NCBI GenBank assembly: GCA_963575745.1
Contig: CAUYUJ010000877.1
Span: 1 to 37,500 of the forward strand
Reading direction: 5' to 3'
Length of the DNA stretch: 37,500 bases
Origin: Prorocentrum cordatum
Lineage: Eukaryota > Sar > Dinophyceae > Prorocentrales > Prorocentraceae
The notes under the pieces are model-generated. The model made no database searches, was not told the DNA's origin, and saw only the letters and a list, made by a program, of their open reading frames with translations. A program made the position numbers and the translations under genes. Position 1 is the stretch's first letter, and the number at the start of each line of letters is the position of its first letter. Below, in pieces: positions 9,580-18,036 of the stretch.

Positions 9580-9758
9580 GCGAGCTGCATGACATTGATG
9601 ACAATCGAATCATGCCCGAGGCCCCTGAGGCGCATGCTTCTCCCAGACAGAGTGTCACGTCCGAGGCCCCAGCGCAGGCCCTCCCGTCGAGAAGGGGCAA
9701 GGGCAAGGGCGCGGGCAAGGGCAGGAGCTGCTGCGGTTCCACGGCGCAGCACGCTTAG
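9580..9758 (+). CDS. Possible terminal exon of an unidentified gene
   Basis: The frame ending at the TAG of 9756-9758 reads as a plausible protein C-terminus: an acidic start (LSELHDIDDNRIMPEAPEA), then a Ser/Thr/Ala/Pro segment, then a Lys/Gly-rich basic tail (RRGKGKGAGKGRSCCGSTAQ) with two adjacent cysteines. It lacks the triplet-repeat composition of its surroundings. An AG that could act as a splice acceptor precedes it (GGCTGAG, about 9575-9580), and the frame is closed by a TAA just upstream. I do not recognise the family and see no upstream exons in the ATG-repeat tract. It may equally be a chance frame in GC-rich DNA. Confidence 0.2.
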
Positions 9759-9994
9759 GGGGAACGTAAGACTCGATTTATCTGGGACTCGGGTTTGCCG
9801 TTTTTTTTTGACGAGCGCGCACTGGATTTTGACGGTCCCGTTTTCGCGGGACATTTGCAGCGGGAGCCCACGTCAAACTTCAGATTGGGTCTCGTCATCT
9901 TCATGATGGCCCCCGTCGGGCCAACCCGAGTACCCGGACAAGCTCCTGGCATAGGACCGGGACAAGTTCTTGGCACGTATTTGGGAGGAAGAGG
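9759..9994. other. Intergenic stretch, nothing recognised
   Basis: About 235 bp with GGACAAG/ GGACCGGGAC-like repeats near 9935-9970 and no coding signal. Confidence 0.3.
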
Positions 9995-10265
9995 ACTACC
10001 TTCTCCTCCTCCTCCTCCTCCTCCTCCTCCTTCGGGGCCGTCGCGGAGGCCGACATTGCCTTGTGGGACGTCGTCTACAAGGTCGGCGTGGGCGGAGGCT
10101 GGTGTTAAACCCAGTCTCAGCCTACGCTCAGGGAGGGATCCTGAGGGGTCCCGCGCGTGAATTCTTTGCGTGACCTTTTGGGTTTGGTCTAGCCTCCTCC
10201 TCCTCCTCCTCCCTCCCTCCTCCTCCTCCTCCCTCCTCCCTCCTCCCTCCTCCTCCCTCCCCCTC
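9995..10265. repeat. Two (TCC)n tracts around a short unique segment
   Basis: TCC triplets at about 9999-10030 and TCC/CCC triplets at about 10191-10265, separated by 160 bp without a recognisable feature. Confidence 0.85.
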
Positions 10266-10948
10266 CTACCCGAGCCCCCCGTAGCCCGAGTCTTGCGCCT
10301 CCCCGAGCGCTCCACGGCAGGCGCCCACGGCCTGCCTGCGCCGGTTCCGCTCGGCCCGGAGGCCGAGGCGCGGGCGCGCCTGCCCGGGCCTGTCAAGCGG
10401 CGCGAAGATCGGGACAAAATCGGATCGGGATCACTCGAAATCTCTGAGAATCAGAGCGTGAATTACCTACCCCGCTTTCGTTTCCAGGCAAAACCAAGTC
10501 ATACCACGCTCCTCCTCACCAAGCGGCCGGACCAGTACAGGCCGTAGTTTGGCATCGCTTGGTATCTCTTGGAAGCGAGGGTGGTCAAAAGCGAGGTAGG
10601 TTTGTTTTCCCCCTAGAGAATCGGCGGGTTTGGAGGATGTATTGGGCGCCGCGGCCGCTCCGGAACGCTCTGGAGCGATTCATCCCGATCCTAGCCTGGT
10701 TTAGCCTGCGCCCGCCGCTTCGGGGCCCGAGGCTCGGGCCGGGCGAAAGGGGGGGATTGGGAAAGGGGGGGGTACAAAATCTGCTGCATGCAGCTGGTTT
10801 CGGCCCCACCGAGGGGCCCATTTCTCGATACATAGCCGCCTCCCGGCGCCGGGAGGCGCCGGGAAAATCAGCTACGTGAGCTGATTCTCAAACCCCCCCT
10901 TTGCTATCCCCCCCTTTCGCCCGACCCGAAACAGATGCACACCGAGCA
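10266..10948. other. Intergenic stretch without recognisable gene
   Basis: A short inverted pair, GCCTCCCGGCGCCGGGAGGC at 10839-10858, is a perfect 20-base palindrome. No protein motif seen. Confidence 0.45.
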
Positions 10949-11080
10949 CGTTCCGCTACTCGCAGAGTGCCTACTCGCAAACGGCCGAAAAGCACAGGCC
11001 CGCCTTGATGTGACGTATCGTGGATCCCCCTCGGCGCATCCAGGCCCTTTGCGAGCAGTTACTTTGCAAGCAGTGGAACG
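10949..11080 (+). mobile_element. Repeat family E, copy E1 (long inverted ends)
   Basis: A 132-bp element. The left 35 bases (CGTTCCGCTACTCGCAGAGT...) are matched by the reverse complement of the right 35 bases (CGTTCCACTGCTTGCAAAGT...), both continuing to CTCGCAAA. Nested copy E2 at 15476-16016 shares both ends and the middle blocks CGCAAACGGCCGAAAAGCAC and GATCCCCC. No convincing target-site duplication was found. Confidence 0.65.
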
Positions 11081-11097
11081 CGCCCGTCTAGATACAC

Positions 11098-11248
11098 TTA
11101 AGCCGGGCACGTCCCTCTACAGGAGGAAGATTCGAGAACAGTCAAGAAATAGTCAGGGGACGATCTTCTGACTATGTTTGACATTTGTTTGACTCTTTTG
11201 AAGTTATCCTTCAAGATCCGCCTGCAGGAGGACACGGCCGACCTAAAG
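11098..11248 (+). mobile_element. MITE family A, copy A4
   Basis: A 151-bp element from TTAAGCCGGGC to GGCCGACCTAA. Flanks AGATACAC (11090-11097) and AGATGCAC (11249-11256) match at 7 of 8 bases. Internal AAATAGTCAGGGGACGAT is mirrored by TGACTATGTTTGAC, so the element is nearly palindromic. Confidence 0.85.
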
Positions 11249-11289
11249 ATGCACTGCGTACGCACCTGGTAAAGCGAAAGCTTTCAACG

Positions 11290-11613
11290 CGGCGGAGGAA
11301 GCCCACCTTTGCACGAGGCAGTTGAAGTCTTGCTTCCTGGACTGCACACCCTGGCACTTGAGCACAGTGTACGCAAGTCGTCTATGGAAAGTCGTCTATG
11401 GACCAACTGGGAATTGGGAAAGGAACATATTATGGTGGAGACCCGACAACGACCCAGAAGGATCACCTCATAGACGGCCTGGGCGCCCAAAAAAATCGAT
11501 TGACAAATGATTTACGTAAGTTGGTCATGGATTGTTGTGGGCATGTGGATTGGCCCCGTGTCGCTACCACGCTGGTGTGGGACGACCTCCAGGACATGTA
11601 CGTTCAGCAGTGA
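11290..11613 (+). pseudogene. Possible C-terminal tail of a LINE reverse transcriptase
   Basis: One frame reads toward RRPGRPKKS, and after a seven-A run at about 11490 the next frame continues as DLRKLVMDCCGHVDWPRVAT and WDDLQDMYVQQ, ending at the TGA of 11611-11613. This resembles the common tail of many LINE-type proteins, in which a GRP-x-K/R-R-W element is followed by Asp-Asp-Leu and a W...A...R...W...A-Y-V pattern. One frameshift at the A run is required. No reverse transcriptase core is present upstream, so it is at most a short 3' remnant of a family different from the LINEs at 20-37 kb. Recognition rests on pattern memory only. Confidence 0.35.
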
Positions 11614-12033
11614 TATTCCATGTCCTCCCCTCCACCTCCTCATTTTCCTCCCATGCAGTATTTCGCATTGTTTCACACGCGTGTACCTTAGCAGGCGCCT
11701 CGGTGCCCCCTCCGCCGCGCCTTCATGGCGCCACGCGTGCGGAGCCGTAGCAGTAGCCGTAGCTGTAGCCGTACGCAAGAGACGGCAGGATCGAGAAGGC
11801 TTTGATCTCGAGCGCGATTGGACTTGGACGTGCCGCTGTTTCAATCGTTCCAGGGTCGAGGGCAAGGCTTCTTCAACAGGCCGCCGGATTGGCTCAAGTG
11901 CCGACCCGTGGGCGTGCTGCGACCTGACCTGCACCACCCGGGAAGCACACGACAACACAGTGGTGAAGGCAGCAGGCGACTGTTGCCAGTGCGGCCTCTG
12001 CTGCCCGCTGCCATGTGGGCCCTGCAGCGAGGT
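11614..12033. other. Intergenic stretch with a (GTAGCC)n run
   Basis: GTAGCAGTAGCCGTAGCTGT-like hexamers at about 11744-11775. No gene recognised. Confidence 0.4.
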
Positions 12034-12040
12034 GAACCTC

Positions 12041-12199
12041 AGGAGGCAAAAAAAAACACAGACACAATTAATCGTCGACTCCCAGGAAAAGATGGGAAAG
12101 TATTAGAAGTGGGGGAAGAAAGAAACCCAGAAAATGTTTGGAAATATGAGGAATCTGGTTATTTTTGTGTATTTATGTTTGCGTCCCAGGGCCCCTTGA
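12041..12199 (+). mobile_element. Repeat family C, copy C2 (MITE-like)
   Basis: A 159-bp element from AGGAGGCAAAAAAAAACAC to CCAGGGCCCCTTGA, flanked by GAACCTC on both sides (12034-12040 and 12200-12206). It aligns along its length with C1, but the target-site duplication differs, which shows two independent insertions. Confidence 0.8.
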
Positions 12200-12206
12200 G
12201 AACCTC

Positions 12207-12512
12207 CCGATCGTCGAGAAGCGTGGGGGTCGTGAGGTGGGCAACATACGGGAACAGTTCCCCTCTTGCTGCGCCTCTCTGTTCGCGGAGGACACCGGCA
12301 ACTACAAAGATCCACCTCGCCCGGGATCGGCAACCCGACGTGGGAGGTCTTGGTCACATGGGGTTCTCCATTTTCATGGACTCCCGGTATCTCGGCAGCA
12401 GTTCTGCCGACGACAACTGAGCGCAGAAGCTTGGCGCGGCGACCACGGTTGCCTCAGAAGCCATCGTCTTCCTCCTTCCGCATAGCGCGCCCTCTCCTCC
12501 CCAACCTCTGTC
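12207..12512. other. Intergenic stretch, no gene assigned
   Basis: Overlapping open frames of 80-200 codons cross this interval on the + strand but show no conserved motif or consistent frame. Nothing else recognised. Confidence 0.3.
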
Positions 12513-12520
12513 CCCTTGCC

Positions 12521-12674
12521 TTCAGTCGGGCATACCCTCTACGGGAGGAAAATTCAAAAACAGTCAAACAGATTCTAGGGACGATGTTTTGATGATTTAG
12601 TGTATAGTTTTGATTATTGTGTGATTATTTCTGTTCGCCGAAAATCCGCCTGTAGGAGGACAGGCCCGACCTAA
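12521..12674 (+). mobile_element. MITE family A, copy A5
   Basis: A 154-bp element from TTCAGTCGGGC to GCCCGACCTAA with perfect 8-bp duplications CCCTTGCC at 12513-12520 and 12675-12682. This copy fixes the element ends most clearly. Confidence 0.9.
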
Positions 12675-12862
12675 CCCTTGCCCGGCGTGCCTATTCCAGC
12701 AAACATCATTATGTGCATCTCTTTGCATGGACCTTTCCGCCGTGAGCGTCGAGGCGCAAGCGACTTCGAGTATAAACGAGCTCGAGTATTGATATCCAGC
12801 TGTGAATGACTTGGAGAAGTGAATGAGTCTCAGTAGTACGAGTGAGTCCATGCGCGTGAGCC

Positions 12863-13025
12863 TGGAGCCTCCTAGGGTCTCCTAGGTCGTCCTGGGGCCT
12901 CCTGGAGCCTCTTGGGGCCTCCTGGGGCCTCTTGCGGGTTCCTGTGGCCTCCTGGGGCCTCCTGGGTCCTCGTGTGGCGTCGTGGGGCCTCCTGGTGCCT
13001 ACCAGAGCCTCCTGAGGCCTACTCG
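12863..13025. repeat. Minisatellite of CCTCCTGGGGCCT units, block 1
   Basis: Degenerate 10-12-bp units CCTCCTGGGG / CCTCNTGNGG. On the complementary strand they read as Arg-Arg-Pro-Gln-Glu-Ala repeats, which explains the long frames there. Confidence 0.85.
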
Positions 13026-13029
13026 GGGG

Positions 13030-13230
13030 GGACTCGTGCCCCAGGAGGGGCCCAGTCTGTAGGAACATACGTAAAGCACTTAGAACGGGAGCCACAGGGG
13101 AACACACGTACAAACACAAAGGATTCGTGCCCCGGGTGAGGCCGAATCTATAGGAACATAAGAAACAAACACGAAGGAGTGGGGCCCCAGGCGAAGCCCT
13201 ATGTATAGGAACATACGTAAAACACCCGGG
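13030..13230. repeat. Irregular tandem repeat with TATAGGAACATA core
   Basis: Three units around TGTAGGAACATACGTAAA (about 13058), TATAGGAACATAAGAAAC (about 13150) and TATAGGAACATACGTAAA (about 13204). Each follows a GTGCCCC or GGGCCCC block. It lies between two blocks of the CCTCCTGGGG minisatellite. Confidence 0.65.
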
Positions 13231-13244
13231 ATTGGAGCCATTCC

Positions 13245-13565
13245 TGTGGCCTTCTGAAGGCCTCCTGCTCCTAGGGCCTCCTGGGGCCTCCTGGGGCCTT
13301 CTGAGGCCTCCTGGTGCCTCCCGGCGTTTCTTGCGGCCTCCTGAGGCATCCTCGGGCCTCCTGGGGCCTCATGGTGCGTCCTGGGGCCTCCTGGAGCATC
13401 TTGGAGCCTGCTGAGGCTTCCTGGGGATTCCTTGTGCCTCCTGGAGCCTCTCTTGGGGCCTCCTGGGGCCTCGTGGGGGTTCCTGTGGCCTCCTGGGGCT
13501 TCTTGAGGCCTCCTAAGGCCTCCTAAGGCCTCCTGGGGTCTCCTGGAGCCTGCTAGAGCCTCTTG
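13245..13565. repeat. Minisatellite of CCTCCTGGGGCCT units, block 2
   Basis: Same unit as block 1, continuing for about 320 bp up to GAGCCTCTTG. The + strand reads as Gly-Ala-Ser-Trp-Gly-Leu-Leu repeats. Confidence 0.85.
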
Positions 13566-13783
13566 TTGTTTAAATGGGGAGGATCCGTGCCCACGAGTCT
13601 GGCCAGCAAAACAGGCAAACCGCTCGAGACATCCTCGAAATCTGGGCCCCCATGGGGTGCGAAAACAAGCGCCTCGCCCGAGACATCCTCAGAGTCTGCT
13701 CCGAAAGCGGAGGATGTTGAGCATGCAAACAGGCAAACCGCCGACGACGAGGACGCCGACGCCGACGACGCAGACGACAACGA

Positions 13784-13837
<54 letters not shown>

Positions 13838-14037
13838 CGGCCGACTGCGACGGACGCGGCGGCGGCCGAGGCCACTGCGCGGAGTCCGTGTGGTCGCGGT
13901 GGTGCGGCAGCGGCCGCTGGGAGGGGGCCGTGGACCTCCACGAGGCGCGCAGCGGCGCGGCGCGGTGCCTCCCTCGCGCCGGAGCGCTGCCCCACCGCCG
14001 CGGGGGCGGATCGAGCAGCGGCGAAGCGTCGTGGCCT
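13566..14037. repeat. Two-unit repeat followed by a (GAC/GCC)n tract
   Basis: Words GCAAACAGGCAAACCGC (about 13608 and 13725) and GAGACATCCTC (about 13625 and 13680) are duplicated, showing a two-unit repeat. Then GAC and GCC triplets run at about 13742-13850, followed by GC-rich unique DNA to 14037. No gene recognised. Confidence 0.6.
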
Positions 14038-14212
14038 CCCAGAGATCCAGCGCACGAGCAAAAATGAGGACGGAGGTTTTTTTCTCAGCTTTCGGCCTCG
14101 GGGGGCCCTCGCCAGGCCCCGGGACCGTCAAAAAACGACTCAGAGTGAAAAACCGGTCCTGAGGAATAGGTCTAGACTTCGGGGGACCGCGCATGGAAAA
14201 AATCGCGACAGG
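14038..14212 (+). repeat. Repeat family B, copy B5
   Basis: Starts CCCAGAGATCCAGCG and has the family core GGGGGGCCCTCGCCAGGCC, CGTCAAAAAACGACTCAG and GTCTAGACTTCGGGGG. The right end has decayed. Its minus strand stays open and reads SRPIPQDRFFTLSRFL then a Pro/Gly/Glu-rich stretch; a related reading appears in B3 and partly in B4. Confidence 0.7.
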
Positions 14213-14223
14213 CCCACTACATA

Positions 14224-14362
14224 ATGTTCTAAGAACCTTTTGCGGTCTGGCACGAAATGTTCTCAGAACAGTTCTGGTGGGGGCTGTCTTGCTTGGACAC
14301 ATCGGGCTTATGTTCTAAGAACATGATTTCTGTTGTTAGAACATTTTTGGGTTCTAAGAACA
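14224..14362. repeat. Cluster of TGTTCTNAGAACA palindromes
   Basis: Five occurrences in 140 bp: TGTTCTAAGAACC (14224), TGTTCTCAGAACA (14258), TGTTCTAAGAACA (14311), half site GTTAGAACA (about 14335) and GTTCTAAGAACA (14351). Spacings are irregular, so this is not a simple tandem repeat. It could be a protein-binding array or a folded remnant. Confidence 0.7.
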
Positions 14363-15053
14363 TTCCGTGATAGGCCTATGATATTGCGGGGACGGTCGGT
14401 GCTTGCTCAAGGCTGTTCACGAGGAGGAGAGGGAAGGCAGGAGGAGGCCCAGTGGGCCCTGGAAACGACAGGGTCGATTGTTTTTCTACGGGTTCCGTTC
14501 TGCCTGTTTTTTGTTGCCGGTTCCGACGCCGTTGTTGTTGCCAGTTCCGTCACCATTGTTGTTCCCGCTCCCTGCTCCGGTTTCAATCCCGGAGCCGTTG
14601 TTGTGGCCGTTTCCGGTCGCATGTTTGTTGCCGCTTCCGTTTTTACGAGATTGTTTTTCGGAAACAGTGAAAAAGCGGCCTTGCTTGTTGGGCCTGTTTT
14701 CCACCACCACCACCATAAGTTTGAGGGGGGAAGGAGGTGGAGGATGAGGAGGTAATTAGAGGAGGAGGAGGAGGAGGAGGAGGAGGAGGAGGAGGTGGAG
14801 GAAGAGGGGGACCCCCTCCCACTCCTACTTCTGGTGGTGGTGGTGGAAAACAAGGCCATCACTGCCGTTTCCGGGGCCCACGTAAGGGAGGAGGAAGGAG
14901 GAGGGTTGGTAGGTTCACGGACCTGCCCGCGTCGTCCACAAGGTGCAGAGGTCCGAGGTCCCAAGTGCCCTCGGTCAGCCCCGCGGCTTCCGGGAGGCGC
15001 CCCAGCTTCGGGATGTTTTGCAGCAGTTGCGCCTCGGCGAGAGCGTGCCAGGG
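14363..15053. repeat. Degenerate (CCGTTGTTGTTGCC) minisatellite and (GGA)n tract
   Basis: Words such as CCGTTGTTGTTGCCAGTTCC and variants at about 14515-14645; GGA triplets at about 14757-14803; CCACCACCACC and GGTGGTGGTGG at about 14702 and 14832. No gene recognised. Confidence 0.55.
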
Positions 15054-15121
15054 TTAAGTCGAGTCTGTCCCTCTATCTTGGTGCATGCTCTGAGTATGTT
15101 TCACTTTTCGTCCAAAATCCG
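15054..15121 (+). mobile_element. MITE family A, truncated copy A6
   Basis: Left end TTAAGTCGAGTCTGTCCCTC and a late internal block TTCGTCCAAAATCCGC are kept. The middle and the right terminal repeat are missing. The break is followed at once by the 77-bp tandem repeat. Confidence 0.65.
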
Positions 15122-15124
15122 CAT

Positions 15125-15310
15125 GGGCTACGAAGCGCTGCCCTGGGTGGGGGAACCGCATGCGGGCACCTCCACTGGGGCCTTCGGTGGAGCTCCCGAT
15201 GGGGCTACGAAACGCTGCCCTGGGTGGGGAAACCGCATGCGGGCACCCCCACTGGGGCCTTCGGTGGGGCTCCCTATGGGGCTACGACACGCTGCCCTGG
15301 GTTGGGGGAC
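15125..15310. repeat. 77-bp tandem repeat, about 2.4 units
   Basis: GGGCTACGAMRCGCTGCCCT starts at 15125, 15202 and 15279, an exact 77-bp period. Units carry ACCGCATGCGGGCAC and ACTGGGGCCTTCGGTGG. Confidence 0.9.
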
Positions 15311-15475
15311 TCGCCCGACATGATTCCATGGATGCCCTGATCCGCCCGAGCCGTCGCTAGAGACCCGAGCTTGAAAGGCGAGGAGCATGTCACGGAAGGG
15401 GACGGTATGCCAGGGGTCGGTTCGGCCGCGCCCGAGGCCTTGCTCAGCCCACGCGCGCTGGGGACGTGACTCACC
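15311..15475. other. Intergenic stretch, nothing recognised
   Basis: About 165 bp between the 77-bp repeat and element E2. No gene or repeat seen. Confidence 0.3.
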
Positions 15476-15508
15476 GGGCGCGCTCGACTACTCGCAAAGT
15501 GCCTACTC

Positions 15509-15720
15509 TCCGCACGCACGAAATGGGTACTGAAAGAATGGGTACAATGCCCAACAGCGGATCTTGTTCAGTTTGAACAGGGCTCGCTGTCCACGCCGCC
15601 GCGGCCTGTGTCCATTCGAGACAGGAGGCCGCCTGCCCAACAGCGGCCGCTGTTGGTTTGGGACAACATTTGCTGTTGGGCATAGCACCCATTTTTCGGT
15701 ACCCATTTCGGGCGTCCAAA
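15509..15720. mobile_element. Fold-back element nested in E2
   Basis: Arms of about 55 bp (left with GAAATGGGTACTGAAAGAAT and ATGCCCAACAGC) are repeated in inverse order at the right (GCTGTTGGGCAT ... GGTACCCATTTC). A perfect 20-base palindrome, CCAACAGCGGCCGCTGTTGG at 15637-15656, lies in the middle. Its absence from the corresponding point of E1 shows it is an insertion. Confidence 0.6.
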
Positions 15721-15772
15721 TGCTCGCAAACGCCCGAAAAACACATGCCTGCTTCGACGGAACTGATCGTAC

Positions 15773-15949
15773 AGTGCCTTTTTAAACACATGCTCCGCGT
15801 GCGGATCATGTATCAAAAATGCAGGACTTTAGTATTACAAGCAACGATGAGTTCATGCATACATTTATTTATACATTAATCTGGTATTGGAAATCCGATA
15901 TTCTCACCAAAAACAAATCCGATGTATTCAAAACTACCCTGGCATTGAC
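15773..15949 (+). mobile_element. Repeat family D, copy D2, nested in E2
   Basis: Runs from CAGTGCCTTTTTAAACACATG to near TACCCTGGCAT. Shares with D1 the hairpin CACATGCTCCGC/GCGGATCATGT and ATCAAAAATGCAGG. Flanks TGATCGTA and TGACCGTA match at 7 of 8 bases and fall exactly where E1 is uninterrupted. Confidence 0.65.
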
Positions 15950-16016
15950 CGTAGATCCCCCGCGGCGGATCCGTGCGATTTGCGAGCAGCTGCTCTGCAC
16001 GTGGCGGAGCGCGCTC

Positions 16017-16415
16017 CTCCCGGGACCGCGCCGAGGAGGGGGAGGGGCCGGAGGCACGGAGGGCCGCAGAGGCTCGAGGAGGGCAGCGGGCCCTGGAGGG
16101 TCGAGGCCTCGGGAAGGGGCGAGATTGGATTGGGCCCCAAGGGCCAATCTGGCCTGGCCAAACTGGAGGATTGGGGTTATTCGCCAGACTGGATTCGCGT
16201 TGGCTCCCTCGTCAGATTGCCCCCGTTTGCAAGATTGGGCCTGCCAGATTGGCGCCAGATTGGCTTCGACTACCCAGCGGAGGACGAGGATGTGAGGAAG
16301 GGGAGGAGAAGCACGAGAGGACAAGGATGAGGAGGACGAAGAAGACGAGCCTTGGAGGGTCGAGGCCTCGGGAAGGGGCGGCGGGGAGTCGGAGGGCGAG
16401 GGAGAGGACGAGGAG
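16017..16415. other. Intergenic stretch with short tandem words
   Basis: GGGTCGAGGCCTCGGGAAGGG occurs at about 16099 and 16356 (described here as GGTCGAGGCCTCGGGAAGGG). A series of CAGATTGG/AGATTGG words lies at about 16128-16265. No gene recognised. Confidence 0.4.
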
Positions 16416-17100
16416 GACGAGGATTAGGCGTGTCCCCCTACAGGGGGATGTTCGACGAAGAAATTTAAAAAATACACCCAACATGCCTCAAAAAGGTCAA
16501 AGAAATACTCAACAAATAGTCCCCAGACTATTTTTGGACTATGTTTTGGTTATTTCTCGGGTAGTTTCATTTCTCATCGAAAATCCCCCCGACAGGCCCG
16601 ACTCAAGACGAGGATATGAGGAAGGGGAGGAGAAGCACGAGAGGACAAGGATGAGGAGGGACGAAGGAGACGAGAGGAGGACGAGGGCGAGGATATGAAG
16701 GAGGAAGAGGGCGAGGGCGAGGATAGAGAGGGCGAGGGAGAGGAGGACGAGAGCGGGGAGGACGAGGGCGAGGAGAATGGCGAGGATGAGGCCAGTCGGC
16801 TGGTCGGTCGAGGACCTCGAGTGACTCAGTCAGCTGAGCTCTGCCAGGGGGGGGTGCAGGTGTCAAAGTTAACCTGCAGCCCATGAGGAGGGGAAAGGGA
16901 GGAGAAGCATGGGAACCAGGAGGAGGAGGAGGAGAACGAGGGGGATCAGACGAGGAGGACGAGGACGAGGAGGAAGACCAGGAGGACGAGGAGGAGAACG
17001 AGGGCGAGGATCAGGAGGAGAGGACGAGGGCGAGGATAAAGAGGGCGAGGGAGAGGATGACGAGAGCGAGGAGGACGAGGGCGAGGATATAAGGAGGACG
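16260..17100. repeat. Imperfect (GAG/GAC)n tract interrupted by A7
   Basis: GAGGACGAGG and AGGGCGAGG words cover about 16275-16420 and, beyond MITE A7, about 16607-16790 and 16880-17100. The block GGAAGGGGAGGAGAAGCACG is repeated on both sides of A7 (about 16297 and 16621). Confidence 0.75.
16424..16606 (+). mobile_element. MITE family A, copy A7
   Basis: A 183-bp copy, the longest, from TTAGGCGTGTCC to GCCCGACTCAA. Five bases (TCGGG) of the usual left end are missing. Perfect duplications GACGAGGA flank it at 16416-16423 and 16607-16614. The centre contains AAATAGTC/GACTATTT as an inverted pair. Confidence 0.85.
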
Positions 17101-17211
17101 TTGAGAGAGACGGTTGTCGGGCATCGGGATGGGGATCGATCTTCGAGGTTGCCCGTTCGTCCAAGAGAGGGCCGCACGCCCCACATGCAAACATTCAGTG
17201 TGCGCTCAGGT

Positions 17212-17374
17212 TGAAGTCGGGCTTGTCCCTCTGCAGGAGGCACATTCAAAATCAGTTCAAAAAACATAGGCTGGGGATGATTATTCGATTGTTTGTCGGC
17301 CACTGTTGAGCATGTTTTGAAGATTGCTTATTTTTCGTCCACAATCCGCCTGTCGGAGGACACGCCCGACCTAA
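17212..17374 (+). mobile_element. MITE family A, copy A8
   Basis: A 163-bp copy from TGAAGTCGGGC to GCCCGACCTAA, flanked by GCTCAGGT at 17204-17211 and 17375-17382 (the match continues one base further). Confidence 0.9.
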
Positions 17375-17574
17375 GCTCAGGTTCTGCCGATTCCCAGTGC
17401 GGACCCCACGGCGCCCGCAGGCCCGCGGGCGAAGAAACAAGTGCCGCGTGCGCGCACCATGCCGGGCCCGAGGCAGCCCTGGCCCGAGGTGCCCTGGCCG
17501 TCAGAGCACCCCTCACGGGGCCAATTGGTTCCGAGCATTGCGGGTGCCGTGGGCGGGAATAACCTCTCTACGAC

Positions 17575-17674
17575 GACGGCGAAGACGAAGAAGCCGACGG
17601 CGACGGTGACGACGACCACGACGCGACGACGACGACGACGGCGACGGCGACGACAGCGACGGCGACGGCGACGA

Positions 17675-17768
<94 letters not shown>

Positions 17769-17770
17769 TT
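17575..17770. repeat. (GAC/GGCGAC)n tract, first block
   Basis: GAC and GGCGAC triplets and hexamers for about 200 bp. Long Arg, Ser or Val frames are by-products. Confidence 0.9.
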
Positions 17771-17899
17771 CTCGACGCGCCCTCGACGGACCGAGGCCCC
17801 CGGCGACATGGAGGGCATCCGTGCCATCCGCGCCCTCGCCGCTGGCGGGCTCCAGCAGTTGGGGCCGCCCCCGGCGTCGGGTGCCAAGGCCGGCCCCGG

Positions 17900-18036
17900 C
17901 GGAAGCGACGACGACGACGACGTTCGACGACGACGACGACGATGACGTTCGACGACGACGAAGCCGACGACGGCGTCCGATGACGACGACGACGTTCGAT
18001 AACGACGACGACGACGACGACGACGTTCGGCGACGG
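17900..18036. repeat. (GAC)n with GACGTTC interruptions, second block
   Basis: GACGACGACGTTCGA units recur at about 17915, 17940, 17985 and 18020, directly before B6. The 130-bp unique stretch between the two blocks (17771-17899) shows no feature. Confidence 0.85.

Larger units (their letters stand above)
15476..16016 (+). mobile_element. Repeat family E, copy E2, with two nested insertions
   Basis: The left end (GGGCGCGCTCGACTACTCGC...) and right end (reverse complement GGAGCGCGCTCC...) match the ends of E1. The body of E1 is found here in three pieces, separated by a fold-back element (about 15509-15720) and by family-D copy D2 (about 15773-15949). This gives a relative order of insertion: E first, the other two later. 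Confidence 0.6.

Noticed and set aside
14224-14362. TGTTCT/AGAACA sites as steroid-receptor elements
   Set aside because: Spacing between half sites is one base rather than three, and dinoflagellates are not known to have such receptors.
4541-17374. Family A as a CRISPR-like array, since short repeats recur at intervals
   Set aside because: Spacing is in kilobases, repeats are paired inverted ends, and target-site duplications show transposition; the context is eukaryotic.
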